Source: Duncaniella sp. (GTDB lineage Bacteria > Bacteroidota > Bacteroidia > Bacteroidales > Muribaculaceae). Taken from it: a stretch of 64,000 nucleotides of DNA. Both the position numbers and the translations under genes were made by a program. Below are positions 30,863-40,239 of this stretch, one piece after another. The DNA lies in assembly GCF_029054785.1 (NCBI RefSeq), contig NZ_JAIDEN010000178.1, positions 1 to 64,000 on the forward strand, in the 5' to 3' direction. The stretch's first letter is position 1. The number at the start of each line of letters is the position of its first letter. The notes below the pieces were generated by a model. It searched no databases and was not told where the DNA came from. It was given only the letters and a program-made list of their open reading frames with translations.

Positions 30863-32578
30863 ATGAAGAAAACAGTGCTTTTCATCACCCTGCTGCTCTG
30901 CTGGACCTCCCTTATGGCCCGCAACGAATCTCGTCTTGAGCGTCAGGGCACAGCCACGAAACTGATCGTCGATGACAAACCGTTCATAATCATCGGCGGT
31001 GAATGCGGCAATTCAATGGCCTCATGTGCCGACGATGTCAGCCGATGTCTTGACGTGGCCGACCTCCACGGCTACAACACGGTGCTTTTTCCGATTGCCT
31101 GGGAGCTGATCGAGCCGCAGAAAGGCAAATTCGATTTTTCAAGTGTCGACGAGATCGTCAGCCAGGCCACCCGACGTGGAATCAAGGTCGGCGTCCTCTG
31201 GTTCGGCGCCTGGAAAAACTCCATGAGCTGCTATGCCCCCGCATGGTTCAAAGCGGACAGCAAACGCTATCCGCGGGCGCGCACCGCTTCGGGCAAACCG
31301 ATGGAAATCGCCTCAGCCTTCTCGAAAAACGTATTCGATGCCGATGCAGCGGCATTCACAAAACTGCTGCGCCACATCGCTGACACCGACACAGCAGGAA
31401 CCGTGATCATCCTTCAGATCGAAAACGAGATCGGGATGCTGGAAGATGCCCGTGACCATTCGCCACTGGCCGAAAAAGAATATGCCAAAGGTGTGCCGGG
31501 TGCTCTCACCGCCCATCTCAACCTCATCAACCAAAAGAAATCACTTCATCCGCAGCTCCTCGAAAAGTGGCAGGACGCGGGCATGAAGCAAAAGGGAAGC
31601 TGGACCGAAGTGTTTGGCGACGACATCTACACCGACGAGATCTTCATGGCCTGGAACTACGGGCGCTACGTGGAAGGCCTCGCACAGATCGCCCGCGGGA
31701 TCTTCCCGACAATGCCGCTTTACGTCAACGCAGCCATGAACTCCCGTGGCCGCAAGCCCGGCGAATATCCCTCTGCCGGACCTCTCGCCCATCTCAAAGA
31801 CATCTGGCATGCGGCTGCACCGACAGTCAATATACTCGCTCCTGACCTCTACGATTCAGGCTTCATGGACTGGGTCAGAGCCTACGCACTGCCTGACAAT
31901 CCGCTTTTCATCCCCGAAATAAAATGTGCGCAGCCCAACGCAGCCCAGGCTTTATATACCGTCGGCGAGCACAACGCCATAGGACTCTGCCCCTTCGCCT
32001 ACAACAGCCGCGACGGACTCAAGGAGACCTCCTTTCAGGCTGCCGGGACCGCCGTGTTGCGCAGTCTGACACCTCTGATCGCCGACAATCTCGGCAAGGG
32101 GTCGATGAACGGTTTCTATTTCGATGCCGACTCGACCGAACGCATCCTAAACCGCGACGGACTCAGGATCACCGCTCGCCACTACTTCACCCTCCCCTGG
32201 GATCCTCGTGCCACTGACGGCTCCGCATGGCCCGCGACAGGCGGCCTTATTATAAAGGTGGCCCCGATGGAATACATCGTTGCCGGTTCCGGACTGGTCA
32301 TCACCTTCGAGCCTGAGGGCGTTGCCTCCACACCTGCGAAAAAACTCGGCGAGGACGGCTTTCTCGCCGCCGGTTCCGACCGCAGCGCCGAAACGTCCTC
32401 CAAATGGAAAGGGTGCCGCATCGGGCTAGCATCTGTCGAGGAGATTGCCGTCGGAGAAGACGGATCGCAGCGGAAACTCCGCACTTTCAACGGCGACGAG
32501 ACCCACCAGGGACGCCACGTCAGAATCGGCGTCGACGACTTTAAAATCCTCCGTGTAAAACTCTATAAATATGAATAA
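30863..32578 (+). CDS. GH35-like glycoside hydrolase with DUF5597 domain
   Basis: A 571-residue exported enzyme with signal peptide MKKTVLFITLLLCWTSLMA. The TIM-barrel part shows GH35/GH42-type features: FPIAWELIEPQKGKFDFSSVD, acid/base Glu189 in LQIENEIG and candidate nucleophile Glu352 in LFIPEIKC. The last 130 residues match the beta-rich domain found in DUF5597 proteins. GH35 members are beta-galactosidases, and in a xylan locus a role on galactose side chains or an unusual backbone linkage is plausible, though not shown. The frame is open from 30776, but the signal peptide sets the start at 30863. Its last eight bases overlap the next gene, showing translational coupling. Confidence 0.82.
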   Translation: MKKTVLFITLLLCWTSLMARNESRLERQGTATKLIVDDKPFIIIGGECGNSMASCADDVSRCLDVADLHGYNTVLFPIAWELIEPQKGKFDFSSVDEIVSQATRRGIKVGVLWFGAWKNSMSCYAPAWFKADSKRYPRARTASGKPMEIASAFSKNVFDADAAAFTKLLRHIADTDTAGTVIILQIENEIGMLEDARDHSPLAEKEYAKGVPGALTAHLNLINQKKSLHPQLLEKWQDAGMKQKGSWTEVFGDDIYTDEIFMAWNYGRYVEGLAQIARGIFPTMPLYVNAAMNSRGRKPGEYPSAGPLAHLKDIWHAAAPTVNILAPDLYDSGFMDWVRAYALPDNPLFIPEIKCAQPNAAQALYTVGEHNAIGLCPFAYNSRDGLKETSFQAAGTAVLRSLTPLIADNLGKGSMNGFYFDADSTERILNRDGLRITARHYFTLPWDPRATDGSAWPATGGLIIKVAPMEYIVAGSGLVITFEPEGVASTPAKKLGEDGFLAAGSDRSAETSSKWKGCRIGLASVEEIAVGEDGSQRKLRTFNGDETHQGRHVRIGVDDFKILRVKLYKYE

Positions 32579-34235
32579 ATCACTGATATTCGCAGTCCTG
32601 TTAGGCGCAGGATCTCTCGCGCAGGCTCTTCAGGCCGAAGTCAGACTGCCTCAGATCATTTCAGACGGCATGGTGGTGCAGCGCGACAGGCCGCTGACCC
32701 TCTGGGGCACCGCCGATCCGGGCGAAAGTGTGACCGTCAAGGTCATCAAAGGTAAAAGCGCGACCGTCACTGCTGACGAGAGCGGCAAATGGCGCGCCGA
32801 GCTTCCGGCTCTGAAAACCGGCAGGACCTACACGATCACTGTCGGCGACAAGACCATCAGCAATGTGGCCGTAGGCGATGTGCTCCTCTGTTCCGGACAG
32901 TCGAACATGGAGCTGCCTGTCAGCCGCGTGACCGATATGTTTGCCGATGAAATCCTCGAATACCGAAATCCGGCCATACGTCAGTTTCTTGTCCCGAAAG
33001 AATTTGATTTCGACGCAGAGCGCAGCGATGTCAGCCCGACGGCCTGGAAGTCGGTGGACGACGATGTGATGAGCTTCTCCGCTCTGGCCTATTTCACGGC
33101 CAAGGCCATCAACGGACAGACAGGCCTTCCGGTCGGTATCATCAACGCCTCCTGGGGCGGGACTCCGGTCGAGTCATGGATCTCAGAGAGCGCCCTGGCC
33201 GATTATCCCTACTATCTGAACCAGAAAGCGCTGTACAGTTCCGAAGCCTACCGCAATGCAATCAAAGAGCAGGAATGGCGCAACTATCAGGCCTGGAATT
33301 CGGTCATCGACGCCGCAGATCCCGGCTTAAAGGACCCGATGAAATACTACTCCCCCGATCTCAACGACAGCGGATGGGAGGAGACTGATCTCCTATCGAC
33401 CTCATGGGCCACTGACGGCATGAACCCCGTCAACGGTTCCCACTGGTTCCGCAAGACGATCGAGATCGACGCAGCCCACGCCGGACAAGCGGCCACTCTG
33501 CGCCTCGGATGCGTGGTCGACGCAGATTCCGTGTGGGTCAACGGACGCCAGGTCGGCTTCACATCCTATCAGTATCCGCCACGCATCTACCCTATCCCCG
33601 AAGGTCTCCTCAAAGAGGGCAAAAACACGATAGCCGTGCGCCTGATCTCTCAGAACGGCACCCCGCACTTCGTTGCCGAGAAGCCCTACAAGATCATTTT
33701 CGGCAAGCGCCCCTATGCACTCTACGGACAGACCTGCCCGGATGAGATCACGCTCGAAGGCTCTTGGCGCTACCATCAGGGCACCCCGATGCCCGCCGGG
33801 CCGCCGATGATGTTCTACTGCTACATGCCCTGCGTGCTCTACAACGGCATGATCTCACCTGTGATCAGCTATCCGGTCCGCGGGGCCGTCTGGTATCAGG
33901 GCGAATCGAACGTAGGCCGCAGCAACCAGTATCCCGCCCTGCTCGAAACCATGATCGCCGACTGGCGCAAGGCTTCGGGCGATGCTGACATGCCATTCTA
34001 TATCGTCGAACTCGCCGACTTCCTCCACAAAGACGACCGCGGAGGCCGCGCGGCCTGGCAGACAATGCGCGAACGTCAGGCCGAGGCAGCCGAAGAGACT
34101 CCAGGCGCCACTCTCGTCAGAAATTCCGATCTCGGCGAGTGGAACGACATCCATCCGCTCGACAAAAAGACCCTCGGCCAGCGTGTAGCCGAAAAGATTC
34201 TCTCCGACAGTCAGCCGCAAACACCCCAAAAGTAA
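32571..34235 (+). CDS. SGNH-type acetylesterase (sialate O-acetylesterase family), probable xylan acetylesterase
   Basis: A 554-residue periplasmic esterase with signal peptide to about residue 22. The SGNH motifs are block I LCSGQSNMEL with Ser111, VWYQGESNVG, and the C-terminal DIHPLDK with Asp526 and His528 completing the triad. A jelly-roll module (about 285-370, WFRKTIEIDAAHAG to LISQNGTP) is inserted in the middle of the catalytic domain, as in the two-module members of this family. Although annotation pipelines call the family sialate O-acetylesterase, the surroundings point to removal of acetyl groups from xylo-oligosaccharides. The start overlaps the preceding gene by eight bases. 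Confidence 0.88.
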   Translation: MNKSLIFAVLLGAGSLAQALQAEVRLPQIISDGMVVQRDRPLTLWGTADPGESVTVKVIKGKSATVTADESGKWRAELPALKTGRTYTITVGDKTISNVAVGDVLLCSGQSNMELPVSRVTDMFADEILEYRNPAIRQFLVPKEFDFDAERSDVSPTAWKSVDDDVMSFSALAYFTAKAINGQTGLPVGIINASWGGTPVESWISESALADYPYYLNQKALYSSEAYRNAIKEQEWRNYQAWNSVIDAADPGLKDPMKYYSPDLNDSGWEETDLLSTSWATDGMNPVNGSHWFRKTIEIDAAHAGQAATLRLGCVVDADSVWVNGRQVGFTSYQYPPRIYPIPEGLLKEGKNTIAVRLISQNGTPHFVAEKPYKIIFGKRPYALYGQTCPDEITLEGSWRYHQGTPMPAGPPMMFYCYMPCVLYNGMISPVISYPVRGAVWYQGESNVGRSNQYPALLETMIADWRKASGDADMPFYIVELADFLHKDDRGGRAAWQTMRERQAEAAEETPGATLVRNSDLGEWNDIHPLDKKTLGQRVAEKILSDSQPQTPQK

Positions 34236-34252
34236 TAGGGAGGCTGAATATA

Positions 34253-34278
34253 AGAGGTCGTACATTTGTACGACCTCT
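34253..34278. promoter_or_regulatory. Perfect hairpin between esterase and symporter genes
   Basis: Eleven-base perfect arms (34253-34263 and 34268-34278) enclose the loop ATTT. There is no T-run after it, so it is not a standard terminator. It may be an RNA processing or stability element, or an operator for the transporter part of the locus. Confidence 0.5.
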
Positions 34279-34323
34279 AAGAGACCTAAATTTCCAAACA
34301 GACAAAACCACACCATCCAAATC

Positions 34324-35736
34324 ATGGACGCAAGCATAAACATGACCAAATCGCAGGAAGCCAAAGGCTTCTACAAGCTCTCGATGCTCCAGTGCATCGG
34401 CTTCGGTTCCGGCGACCTCGCCCAGAACCTCATCTATCAGACCATCAGCATGTATCTGCTGTTCTTCTACACCAACGTCTACGGTCTCGCACCGGCAGTG
34501 GCCGCAGTGATGTTTCTGATCGTGCGTATTGTCGATGTGATCTGGGACCCGCTGGTCGGCACCTTTGTCGACAAACACAATCCCCGCCTGGGCAAATATC
34601 GCGCCTACCTTGTGCTCGGAGGCATTCCGCTGACCGGATTCGCAATCCTCTGCTTCTGGAACGGCTTTTCCGGCTCCCTGCTCTATGCCTACATAACCTA
34701 TGTCGGACTTTCGATGTGCTACACACTGGTCAATGTCCCCTACGGCGCACTGAACGCCTCCCTCACCCGCGACACCGCCGAGATCACCAAGCTCACCTCG
34801 GTCCGCATGTTCATGGCCAATGTGGGCGGTCTTGCCGTCGGCATGGGCATCCCCTTTGTCCTCCGCCTGTTCGACCCCTCGGAAAACACCGACATGTCGA
34901 TGGACGACGGTGCCTGGTTCGCAACCATGACCCTCTACGGCTGCGTCGGTCTCGCCCTGCTCCTCTTCTGCTTCTCGCAGTGCAGAGAGCGGGTTGTGAT
35001 GGACTCCAAAGAGACTGAAAATGTCAGCGTCTCGGACCTCTGGATGGAATTTGTCCACAACCGTCCGCTGCGCATCCTCGCCTTCTTCTTCGTGACCGCC
35101 TTCGCCATGATGGCTGTCGGAAATGCCGCGGGAGCCTACTACATCCAGTACAATCTCGGAGGCTCAGCCGCCGAACTCTCGATCTTCATGGGACTCGGCT
35201 CGATCCCCGCCTTCATCTTCATGCCGATGATCCCGGCAATCAAGAAAATGGTTGGTAAGAAAGGGATGTTCTACATTTTCCTTCTTGTGGCCATCATCGG
35301 CATGGCAATGCTCTATGCCATCTCCATGATCGACGCGCTCAAGGAACACATGATCCTTGTCTACATCGCGCAGTTCATCAAATCGACCGGAGTGATCGTG
35401 GCCACCGGCTACATGTGGGCGCTCGTCCCCGAAGTGATCTCCTTCGGCGAATACACCCACGGACGCCGCATCTCCGGCATAGTCAACGCCCTGACAGGCA
35501 TTTTCTACAAAGCCGGCATGGCCCTGGGCGGAGTTGTCCCCGGCCTTGTGCTCGCCTTTGTCGGATTCGAGAAAGAAGCCCTCACGCAGACAGCCTTCGC
35601 CCAGCAGGGCATTCTCTGGCTTGTCGCAGTCATCCCGGCAATCCTCCTCGCCCTGGCTATGTTCATCATCTCGCGCTACGAGCTTGACGACGATGTCATC
35701 GACCGCATCAACCGTGAAATCGAATCAAGAAACTAA
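34324..35736 (+). CDS. GPH-family (MFS) xyloside/oligosaccharide:cation symporter
   Basis: A 470-residue inner-membrane protein with about 12 transmembrane helices. The glycoside-pentoside-hexuronide family motifs are present: FGSGDLAQNLIYQTISMYLLFFYTN-like first helix, RIVDVIWDPLVGTFVDKHNPRLGKYRAYLV after helix 2, and YTLVNVPYGALNASLTRD around helix 4, followed by EVISFGEYTHGRRISGIVNAL. This set is diagnostic for XynP/XylP/MelB relatives. It should carry short xylo-oligosaccharides, perhaps with uronic acid side groups, into the cytosol where the signal-less GH43 acts. It stands between the esterase and GH10 genes. Confidence 0.93.
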   Translation: MDASINMTKSQEAKGFYKLSMLQCIGFGSGDLAQNLIYQTISMYLLFFYTNVYGLAPAVAAVMFLIVRIVDVIWDPLVGTFVDKHNPRLGKYRAYLVLGGIPLTGFAILCFWNGFSGSLLYAYITYVGLSMCYTLVNVPYGALNASLTRDTAEITKLTSVRMFMANVGGLAVGMGIPFVLRLFDPSENTDMSMDDGAWFATMTLYGCVGLALLLFCFSQCRERVVMDSKETENVSVSDLWMEFVHNRPLRILAFFFVTAFAMMAVGNAAGAYYIQYNLGGSAAELSIFMGLGSIPAFIFMPMIPAIKKMVGKKGMFYIFLLVAIIGMAMLYAISMIDALKEHMILVYIAQFIKSTGVIVATGYMWALVPEVISFGEYTHGRRISGIVNALTGIFYKAGMALGGVVPGLVLAFVGFEKEALTQTAFAQQGILWLVAVIPAILLALAMFIISRYELDDDVIDRINREIESRN

Positions 35737-35791
35737 GAGATTGTTTAAAAACAAGAGTTAAAATCCGAGTCTCCCACAACTTATACCCCCC

Positions 35792-36904
35792 ATGAAACCA
35801 TCAGCCATACTGCTCAGCCTCCCGGCACTGCTCGCCATCGGCTGCACAGCCGAGAAGCAGGAGCCGACTCTTAAGGACTACTTCGCCGATGACTTCCTCA
35901 TCGGGACAGCCCTCAATGTCGACCATGTCAAGGGCCTCGACCCGAAGGCAGATTCCATCGTGTGCCGCCACTTCAACTCGATCGTAGCTGAAAACTGCAT
36001 GAAAAGCGAGGAAATCCACCCCCAGGAGGGTGTCTACTTCTGGGACGATGCCGATGCCTTTGTCGACTACGGAACCCGCAACAATATGGCTATCATCGGC
36101 CATACCCTCATCTGGCACTCCCAGCTCGCACCCTGGTTTGCCGTAGACTCCACCGGCGCCCAGGTCACAGCCGAAGTGCTCAAAGAACGCATGCGCGACC
36201 ACATCACCACCATCATGACCCGTTACAAAGGCAAGATCAAGGGCTGGGACGTGGTCAATGAGGCCATAGTCGACGACGGCAGCTACCGCAAGTCGCCTTT
36301 CTACGAGATTCTCGGCGAAGAATTCATCCCACTGGCGTTCCAGTATGCCCACGAGGCCGATCCCGACGCCGAACTCTACATCAACGACTATGCCATGAAC
36401 ATGCCCGCCAAGCGCGAGGCCTACGTCAGACTCGTCAACGACATGAAATCAAAAGGACTGCGGATAGATGCCATCGGCATGCAGGGCCACATGGGCATGG
36501 ACTATCCCGACTTCTCGGAATTTGAAAAGTCGATCGAAGCCTATGCCTCGACTGGCTGCAAGGTGATGATCACCGAGTGGGACATGAGCGCCCTCCCGAC
36601 CGTCAGCCACAGCGCAAACATCTCGGACAGCATCGTCTACAACACCCTCTTCAATCCTTATCCCGACGGACTCCCCGCCGAGATTTCCGATGAGTGGAAC
36701 TCCCGCATGGATTCCGTCACCGACATCCTCCTGCGCCATGCCGACGTAATCTCGCGTGTGACCGCCTGGGGCACTTTCGACGGAATGTCATGGAAAAACA
36801 ACTTCCCGATGAAAGGCCGCGTCGAATATCCCCTGCTCTTCGACCGCGACTATCAGCTCAAACCCTTCCTTGCCAAACGCCTCGCCCCCGCAGAGAAGGA
36901 ATGA
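35792..36904 (+). CDS. GH10 endo-beta-1,4-xylanase (single domain)
   Basis: A 370-residue xylanase with a lipoprotein signal peptide (LLAIGCTAEKQ). The uninterrupted GH10 barrel contains FNSIVAENCMKSE, HTLIWHSQLAPWF, the acid/base Glu157 in WDVVNEAI, LYINDYAMN, and the nucleophile Glu262 in ITEWDMS. It lacks the carbohydrate-binding insert of the other GH10, so it probably works in the periplasm on imported oligosaccharides, a division of labour known for Bacteroides xylan loci. It is 55 bp after the symporter gene and 54 bp before GH43. Confidence 0.95.
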   Translation: MKPSAILLSLPALLAIGCTAEKQEPTLKDYFADDFLIGTALNVDHVKGLDPKADSIVCRHFNSIVAENCMKSEEIHPQEGVYFWDDADAFVDYGTRNNMAIIGHTLIWHSQLAPWFAVDSTGAQVTAEVLKERMRDHITTIMTRYKGKIKGWDVVNEAIVDDGSYRKSPFYEILGEEFIPLAFQYAHEADPDAELYINDYAMNMPAKREAYVRLVNDMKSKGLRIDAIGMQGHMGMDYPDFSEFEKSIEAYASTGCKVMITEWDMSALPTVSHSANISDSIVYNTLFNPYPDGLPAEISDEWNSRMDSVTDILLRHADVISRVTAWGTFDGMSWKNNFPMKGRVEYPLLFDRDYQLKPFLAKRLAPAEKE

Positions 36905-36958
36905 CAACATCTCAGACAAAGTCAACTCATAACCCAAGTCTATAAAAGAAATACAATC

Positions 36959-37954
36959 ATGAAACTGCTCAATCCCGATAAACGCTACCTCTTTCCTGAC
37001 GATTTCATGGCCGATCCGAGCGTCCATGTGTTCAACGGCAGAATCTATATTTATCCCTCCCATGACTGGGAATGCGAGAATGTCGAAAACGACAACGGCG
37101 ACCAGTATGTCATGAAGGACATGCACGTGCTCTCGATCGACGGCGACCCTATGACCGGAAAGGTCACCGACCACGGCAAGGCGCTTGACATCGCCGACAT
37201 CCCCTGGGCCGGACGCCAGCTCTGGGACTGCGACTGCACGGAAAAGGACGGGAAATATTATCTCTACTTCCCTCTCAAGGACAAAAATGACATCTTCCGT
37301 ATCGGAGTGGCCGTGGCCGACCGCCCCGAAGGTCCGTTCATCCCTCAGCCGGATCCGATCCGCGGATCATACTCGATGGACATCTGTGTGCTCCCCGACA
37401 ATGGCGAATACTATCTCTATTTCGGAGGCCTCTGGGGCGGTCAGCTCCAGCGCTACCGTGACAACAAGGCCCTCGAATCGGCCGAACTGCCAGAAGGAGA
37501 CCAGCCCGCACTTCCCTCGCGCTGTGTGAGACTGAGCGCCGACATGCTCCAGTTTGCCGAGGAACCGCGCCCGATCGTAGTCCTCGATGCCGACGGCAAT
37601 CCGCTGAAAGCTAATGATCCCCACCGCTTCTTCGAAGCCTCCTGGGTCCACAGGTACAATGGCCGCTATTACCTCTCCTATTCGACCGGTGACAGCCATC
37701 TGCTCTGCTATGCCGTCGGCGACAACCCCTACGGCCCCTTCACCTATCAGGGAGTGATCCTTACGCCGGTTGTCGGCTGGACCACCCACCACTGCATCAT
37801 CGAATATGGCGGCAAATGGTATCTCTTCCACCACGACAGTGTGCCCTCCGGAGGCAAATCCTGGCTTCGCAGCCTGAAAGTCTGCGAACTGACCTACGAT
37901 GCCGAAGGCCGCATCCTCCCGATCGACGGCGGCGGCGACCCCTGGGATGAATAA
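36959..37954 (+). CDS. GH43 beta-xylosidase / arabinofuranosidase, cytosolic
   Basis: A 331-residue five-bladed beta-propeller enzyme without a signal peptide. The three catalytic acids of GH43 are visible: base Asp19 in FMADPSVHV, the pKa-modulating Asp141 in SMDICVLPD and acid Glu226 in FFEASWVHRYNG. The sequence type (LWDCDCTEKDGKYYLYFP, WTTHHCIIEYGGKWYLFHHD) is that of GH43 subfamily 1 enzymes, which mostly release xylose from the non-reducing end. Being cytosolic, it would act after the symporter has imported short oligomers. Confidence 0.93.
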   Translation: MKLLNPDKRYLFPDDFMADPSVHVFNGRIYIYPSHDWECENVENDNGDQYVMKDMHVLSIDGDPMTGKVTDHGKALDIADIPWAGRQLWDCDCTEKDGKYYLYFPLKDKNDIFRIGVAVADRPEGPFIPQPDPIRGSYSMDICVLPDNGEYYLYFGGLWGGQLQRYRDNKALESAELPEGDQPALPSRCVRLSADMLQFAEEPRPIVVLDADGNPLKANDPHRFFEASWVHRYNGRYYLSYSTGDSHLLCYAVGDNPYGPFTYQGVILTPVVGWTTHHCIIEYGGKWYLFHHDSVPSGGKSWLRSLKVCELTYDAEGRILPIDGGGDPWDE

Positions 37955-38050
37955 TCCAGGCTAAAGTTTCAGACTTACCGGACCAGTTTGGCTTATTTCA
38001 GCAATCGGTCAATCCCACCATTCACCACCTCAACCACTCCCCCACCCACA

Positions 38051-39970
38051 ATGCACAAACTTCTGATCCTCGTCTCCGTCCTGCTTTCGTTGGCCTCCTG
38101 CACCTCGTCCGAACCGGCTATGGCGCGGCGGGAGCTTGACCGCGAGTGGAAAGGCACTCCGGTAGAATTCCGTCATGACTCAGGTCTAAAAGCCGAGTCG
38201 TTCAGCATCAGGCGCGACGGCAAAAAGATAGTGATCTCAAGCGCCGATGAGCGGGGCGCGCTCTACGGTGCCTACTCTCTGCTGCGCGATTCAATGCAGA
38301 TTCCGCGTGAGGAGTCGCCGGCTTTCGCCCTGCGCCTGCTCAACCACTGGGACAACCTCGACGGCACCGTAGAGCGGGGCTATGCCGGCCATTCTCTCTG
38401 GGACTGGGAAGCGCTTCCTGACAGCATCTCGCCTCGCTATGAAGAATATGCCCGCGAAAACGCCCGCATTGGCATCAACGGAACTGTGCTCAACAATGTC
38501 AACGCCTCGCCGCGCATCCTCTCCGCCGACTATCTCACCAAAGTGGCGCGTCTGGCCGACATCTTCCGCCCCTACGGCATAAAGGTCTATCTCTCTGTCA
38601 ACTTCGCATCTCCGATGGTCCTTGACTCGCTGCCGACAGCCGATCCGCTCTCCCCGGATGTAGGCCAATGGTGGAAGAACAAGGCCGACGAGATCTACCG
38701 GCTCATCCCCGACTTCGGGGGCTTCCTTGTCAAGGCCAATTCCGAGGGTCAGCCCGGCCCGATGGATTTCGGACGCACTCACGCCGAGGGGGCCAACATG
38801 CTTGCCCGCGCGCTTGCGCCCCACAATGGTATAGTCATGTGGCGCGCCTTTGTCTACTCGCCGATCGACGCCGACCGCGCCAAGCAGGCCTATATGGAGT
38901 TCCAGCCCCTCGACGGTCAGTTTGATCCGAACGTCATCATCCAGATCAAAAACGGACCGATCGACTTCCAGCCCCGCGAGCCATACTCGCCGCTGTTCGG
39001 GGCAATGCCTCAGACCGACGAGATGGTCGAGTTTCAGGTGACCCAGGAATATCTCGGCCATGCCAACCACCTGGCCTACCTGGCCCCGATGTGGAAGGAG
39101 TTCTTCGACTACGTCAGGCCATCCTCACTCAAAGCCATCGCCGGAGTGGCCAACATCGGCGATTCCGACAACATGACCGGCAATCCGCTCGCAGCCGCCA
39201 ACTGGTATGCCTTCGGGCGTCTCGCCTGGGACCCGGAACTGTCGGCAGGACAGATTGCAAAAGAATGGATCGACAGCCGGCTGTTTACTAATCCGTCAGC
39301 TGTGCCTGACAGCATATACGACAGCCTGACCGACATGTTTCTCACAAGCCGCGAGACCGTCGTGGACTACATGATGCCCCTCGGACTGCACCACATCTTC
39401 GCATTCGGCCATCACTACGGCCCTGAGCCTTGGTGTGACGTCCCCGGCGCACGTCCCGACTGGCTCCCGAAATACTATCACCGTGCCGACACCAAGGGCC
39501 TCGGATTCGACCGCACCTCCTCCGGAAGCAATGCCGTTGAACAATACCCCGAACCGCTTCGCTCGCGGCTCGACAGTCTCTCGGCCTGTCCTGAGGAATT
39601 TCTGCTGTGGTTCCACCATGTCCCCTGGATCCACCGTCTCAAATCGGGGCGCACCCTCTGGGATGAACTTTGCTACCACTACGAACGCGGCGTCAACACC
39701 GCCCAGGACTATCAGCGACGTTGGCAGCAAGCCGCACCATACATTGATCCGGCCCTGCACACCGACGTGGCCGAACGCCTGCGCACCCAGGCCGCCGATG
39801 CCCGATGGTGGAAAGACGCCTGTCTGCAATATTTCCGTGAATTCTCCGGCCTGCCCTATCCCGCCGGTGTAACACAGCCTGACTGCCCGCTCGACCGTCT
39901 GAAAAAAATCTCACTCCCCATCACCAACTACGAATCACCCTCCCCGGCCCTCCTGGACTCCCTCCGCTGA
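38051..39970 (+). CDS. GH67 alpha-glucuronidase
   Basis: A 639-residue enzyme that removes 4-O-methyl-glucuronic acid from the terminal non-reducing xylose of glucurono-xylo-oligosaccharides. A lipoprotein signal peptide ends LASCTSS. The catalytic set is complete: acid Glu232 in KANSEGQPGP, and the bases Asp305 in KNGPIDFQPREP and Glu333 in QVTQEYLG. Their spacings of 73 and 28 residues equal those of Cellvibrio GlcA67A (Glu292, Asp365, Glu393). The ORF opens at 37988, but 38051 begins the signal peptide. As the last gene of the xylan locus it shows the target includes glucuronoxylan. A terminator follows. Confidence 0.96.
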   Translation: MHKLLILVSVLLSLASCTSSEPAMARRELDREWKGTPVEFRHDSGLKAESFSIRRDGKKIVISSADERGALYGAYSLLRDSMQIPREESPAFALRLLNHWDNLDGTVERGYAGHSLWDWEALPDSISPRYEEYARENARIGINGTVLNNVNASPRILSADYLTKVARLADIFRPYGIKVYLSVNFASPMVLDSLPTADPLSPDVGQWWKNKADEIYRLIPDFGGFLVKANSEGQPGPMDFGRTHAEGANMLARALAPHNGIVMWRAFVYSPIDADRAKQAYMEFQPLDGQFDPNVIIQIKNGPIDFQPREPYSPLFGAMPQTDEMVEFQVTQEYLGHANHLAYLAPMWKEFFDYVRPSSLKAIAGVANIGDSDNMTGNPLAAANWYAFGRLAWDPELSAGQIAKEWIDSRLFTNPSAVPDSIYDSLTDMFLTSRETVVDYMMPLGLHHIFAFGHHYGPEPWCDVPGARPDWLPKYYHRADTKGLGFDRTSSGSNAVEQYPEPLRSRLDSLSACPEEFLLWFHHVPWIHRLKSGRTLWDELCYHYERGVNTAQDYQRRWQQAAPYIDPALHTDVAERLRTQAADARWWKDACLQYFREFSGLPYPAGVTQPDCPLDRLKKISLPITNYESPSPALLDSLR

Positions 39971-40044
39971 ACGATCTGAGTCCGTCCCAAAGCACCTCGC
40001 ATCGCTCCAGACCGCCGAAAGACTCAGACCGGCTTAACCCCAAA

Positions 40045-40097
40045 CGCCTTCAGCCATGCCCCTCATACAATCGGCATGCCTGAAGGCGCAATTTTTT
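40045..40097 (+). terminator. Intrinsic terminator of the xylan locus
   Basis: Stem of 9 bp (40045-40053 with 40080-40088) continued by a 6-bp inner stem (40055-40060 with 40073-40078), then a run of six T. It ends the transcript about 75 bp after the GH67 stop. Confidence 0.88.
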
Positions 40098-40105
40098 ATT
40101 CCCTA

Positions 40106-40234
40106 AGAGTGACTATTCAGCGAATATTGCCAACCTAAGAGCCTCATTATTAGGGTAGGGATGCACCATGGTGCATCCGAAAACGAGGTTAATGAGGCTA
40201 TTAGATTGGAAATATTCGCTGAATAGTGACTCTA
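40106..40234. repeat. Long imperfect palindrome, MITE-like
   Basis: Left arm 40106-40149 and right arm 40191-40234 are inverted repeats of each other with only about five differences over 44 positions. Between them sits an 18-bp perfect palindrome (40160-40177) centred on CCATGG. The whole 129-bp element could fold into one long hairpin. No coding capacity and no clear target-site duplication were seen. It may be a miniature transposable element or a regulatory cruciform. Confidence 0.7.
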
Positions 40235-40239
40235 ATTAT

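Noticed and set aside
32571..34235. Sialic acid role for the esterase because of its family name
   Set aside because: No sialic acid genes are nearby and the gene is embedded in a xylan locus, so acetyl-xylan is the more likely target.
34117..35058. 313-codon minus-strand frame over the symporter gene
   Set aside because: His/Asp/Glu-rich antisense of a membrane protein gene; the plus-strand frame has clear GPH motifs.
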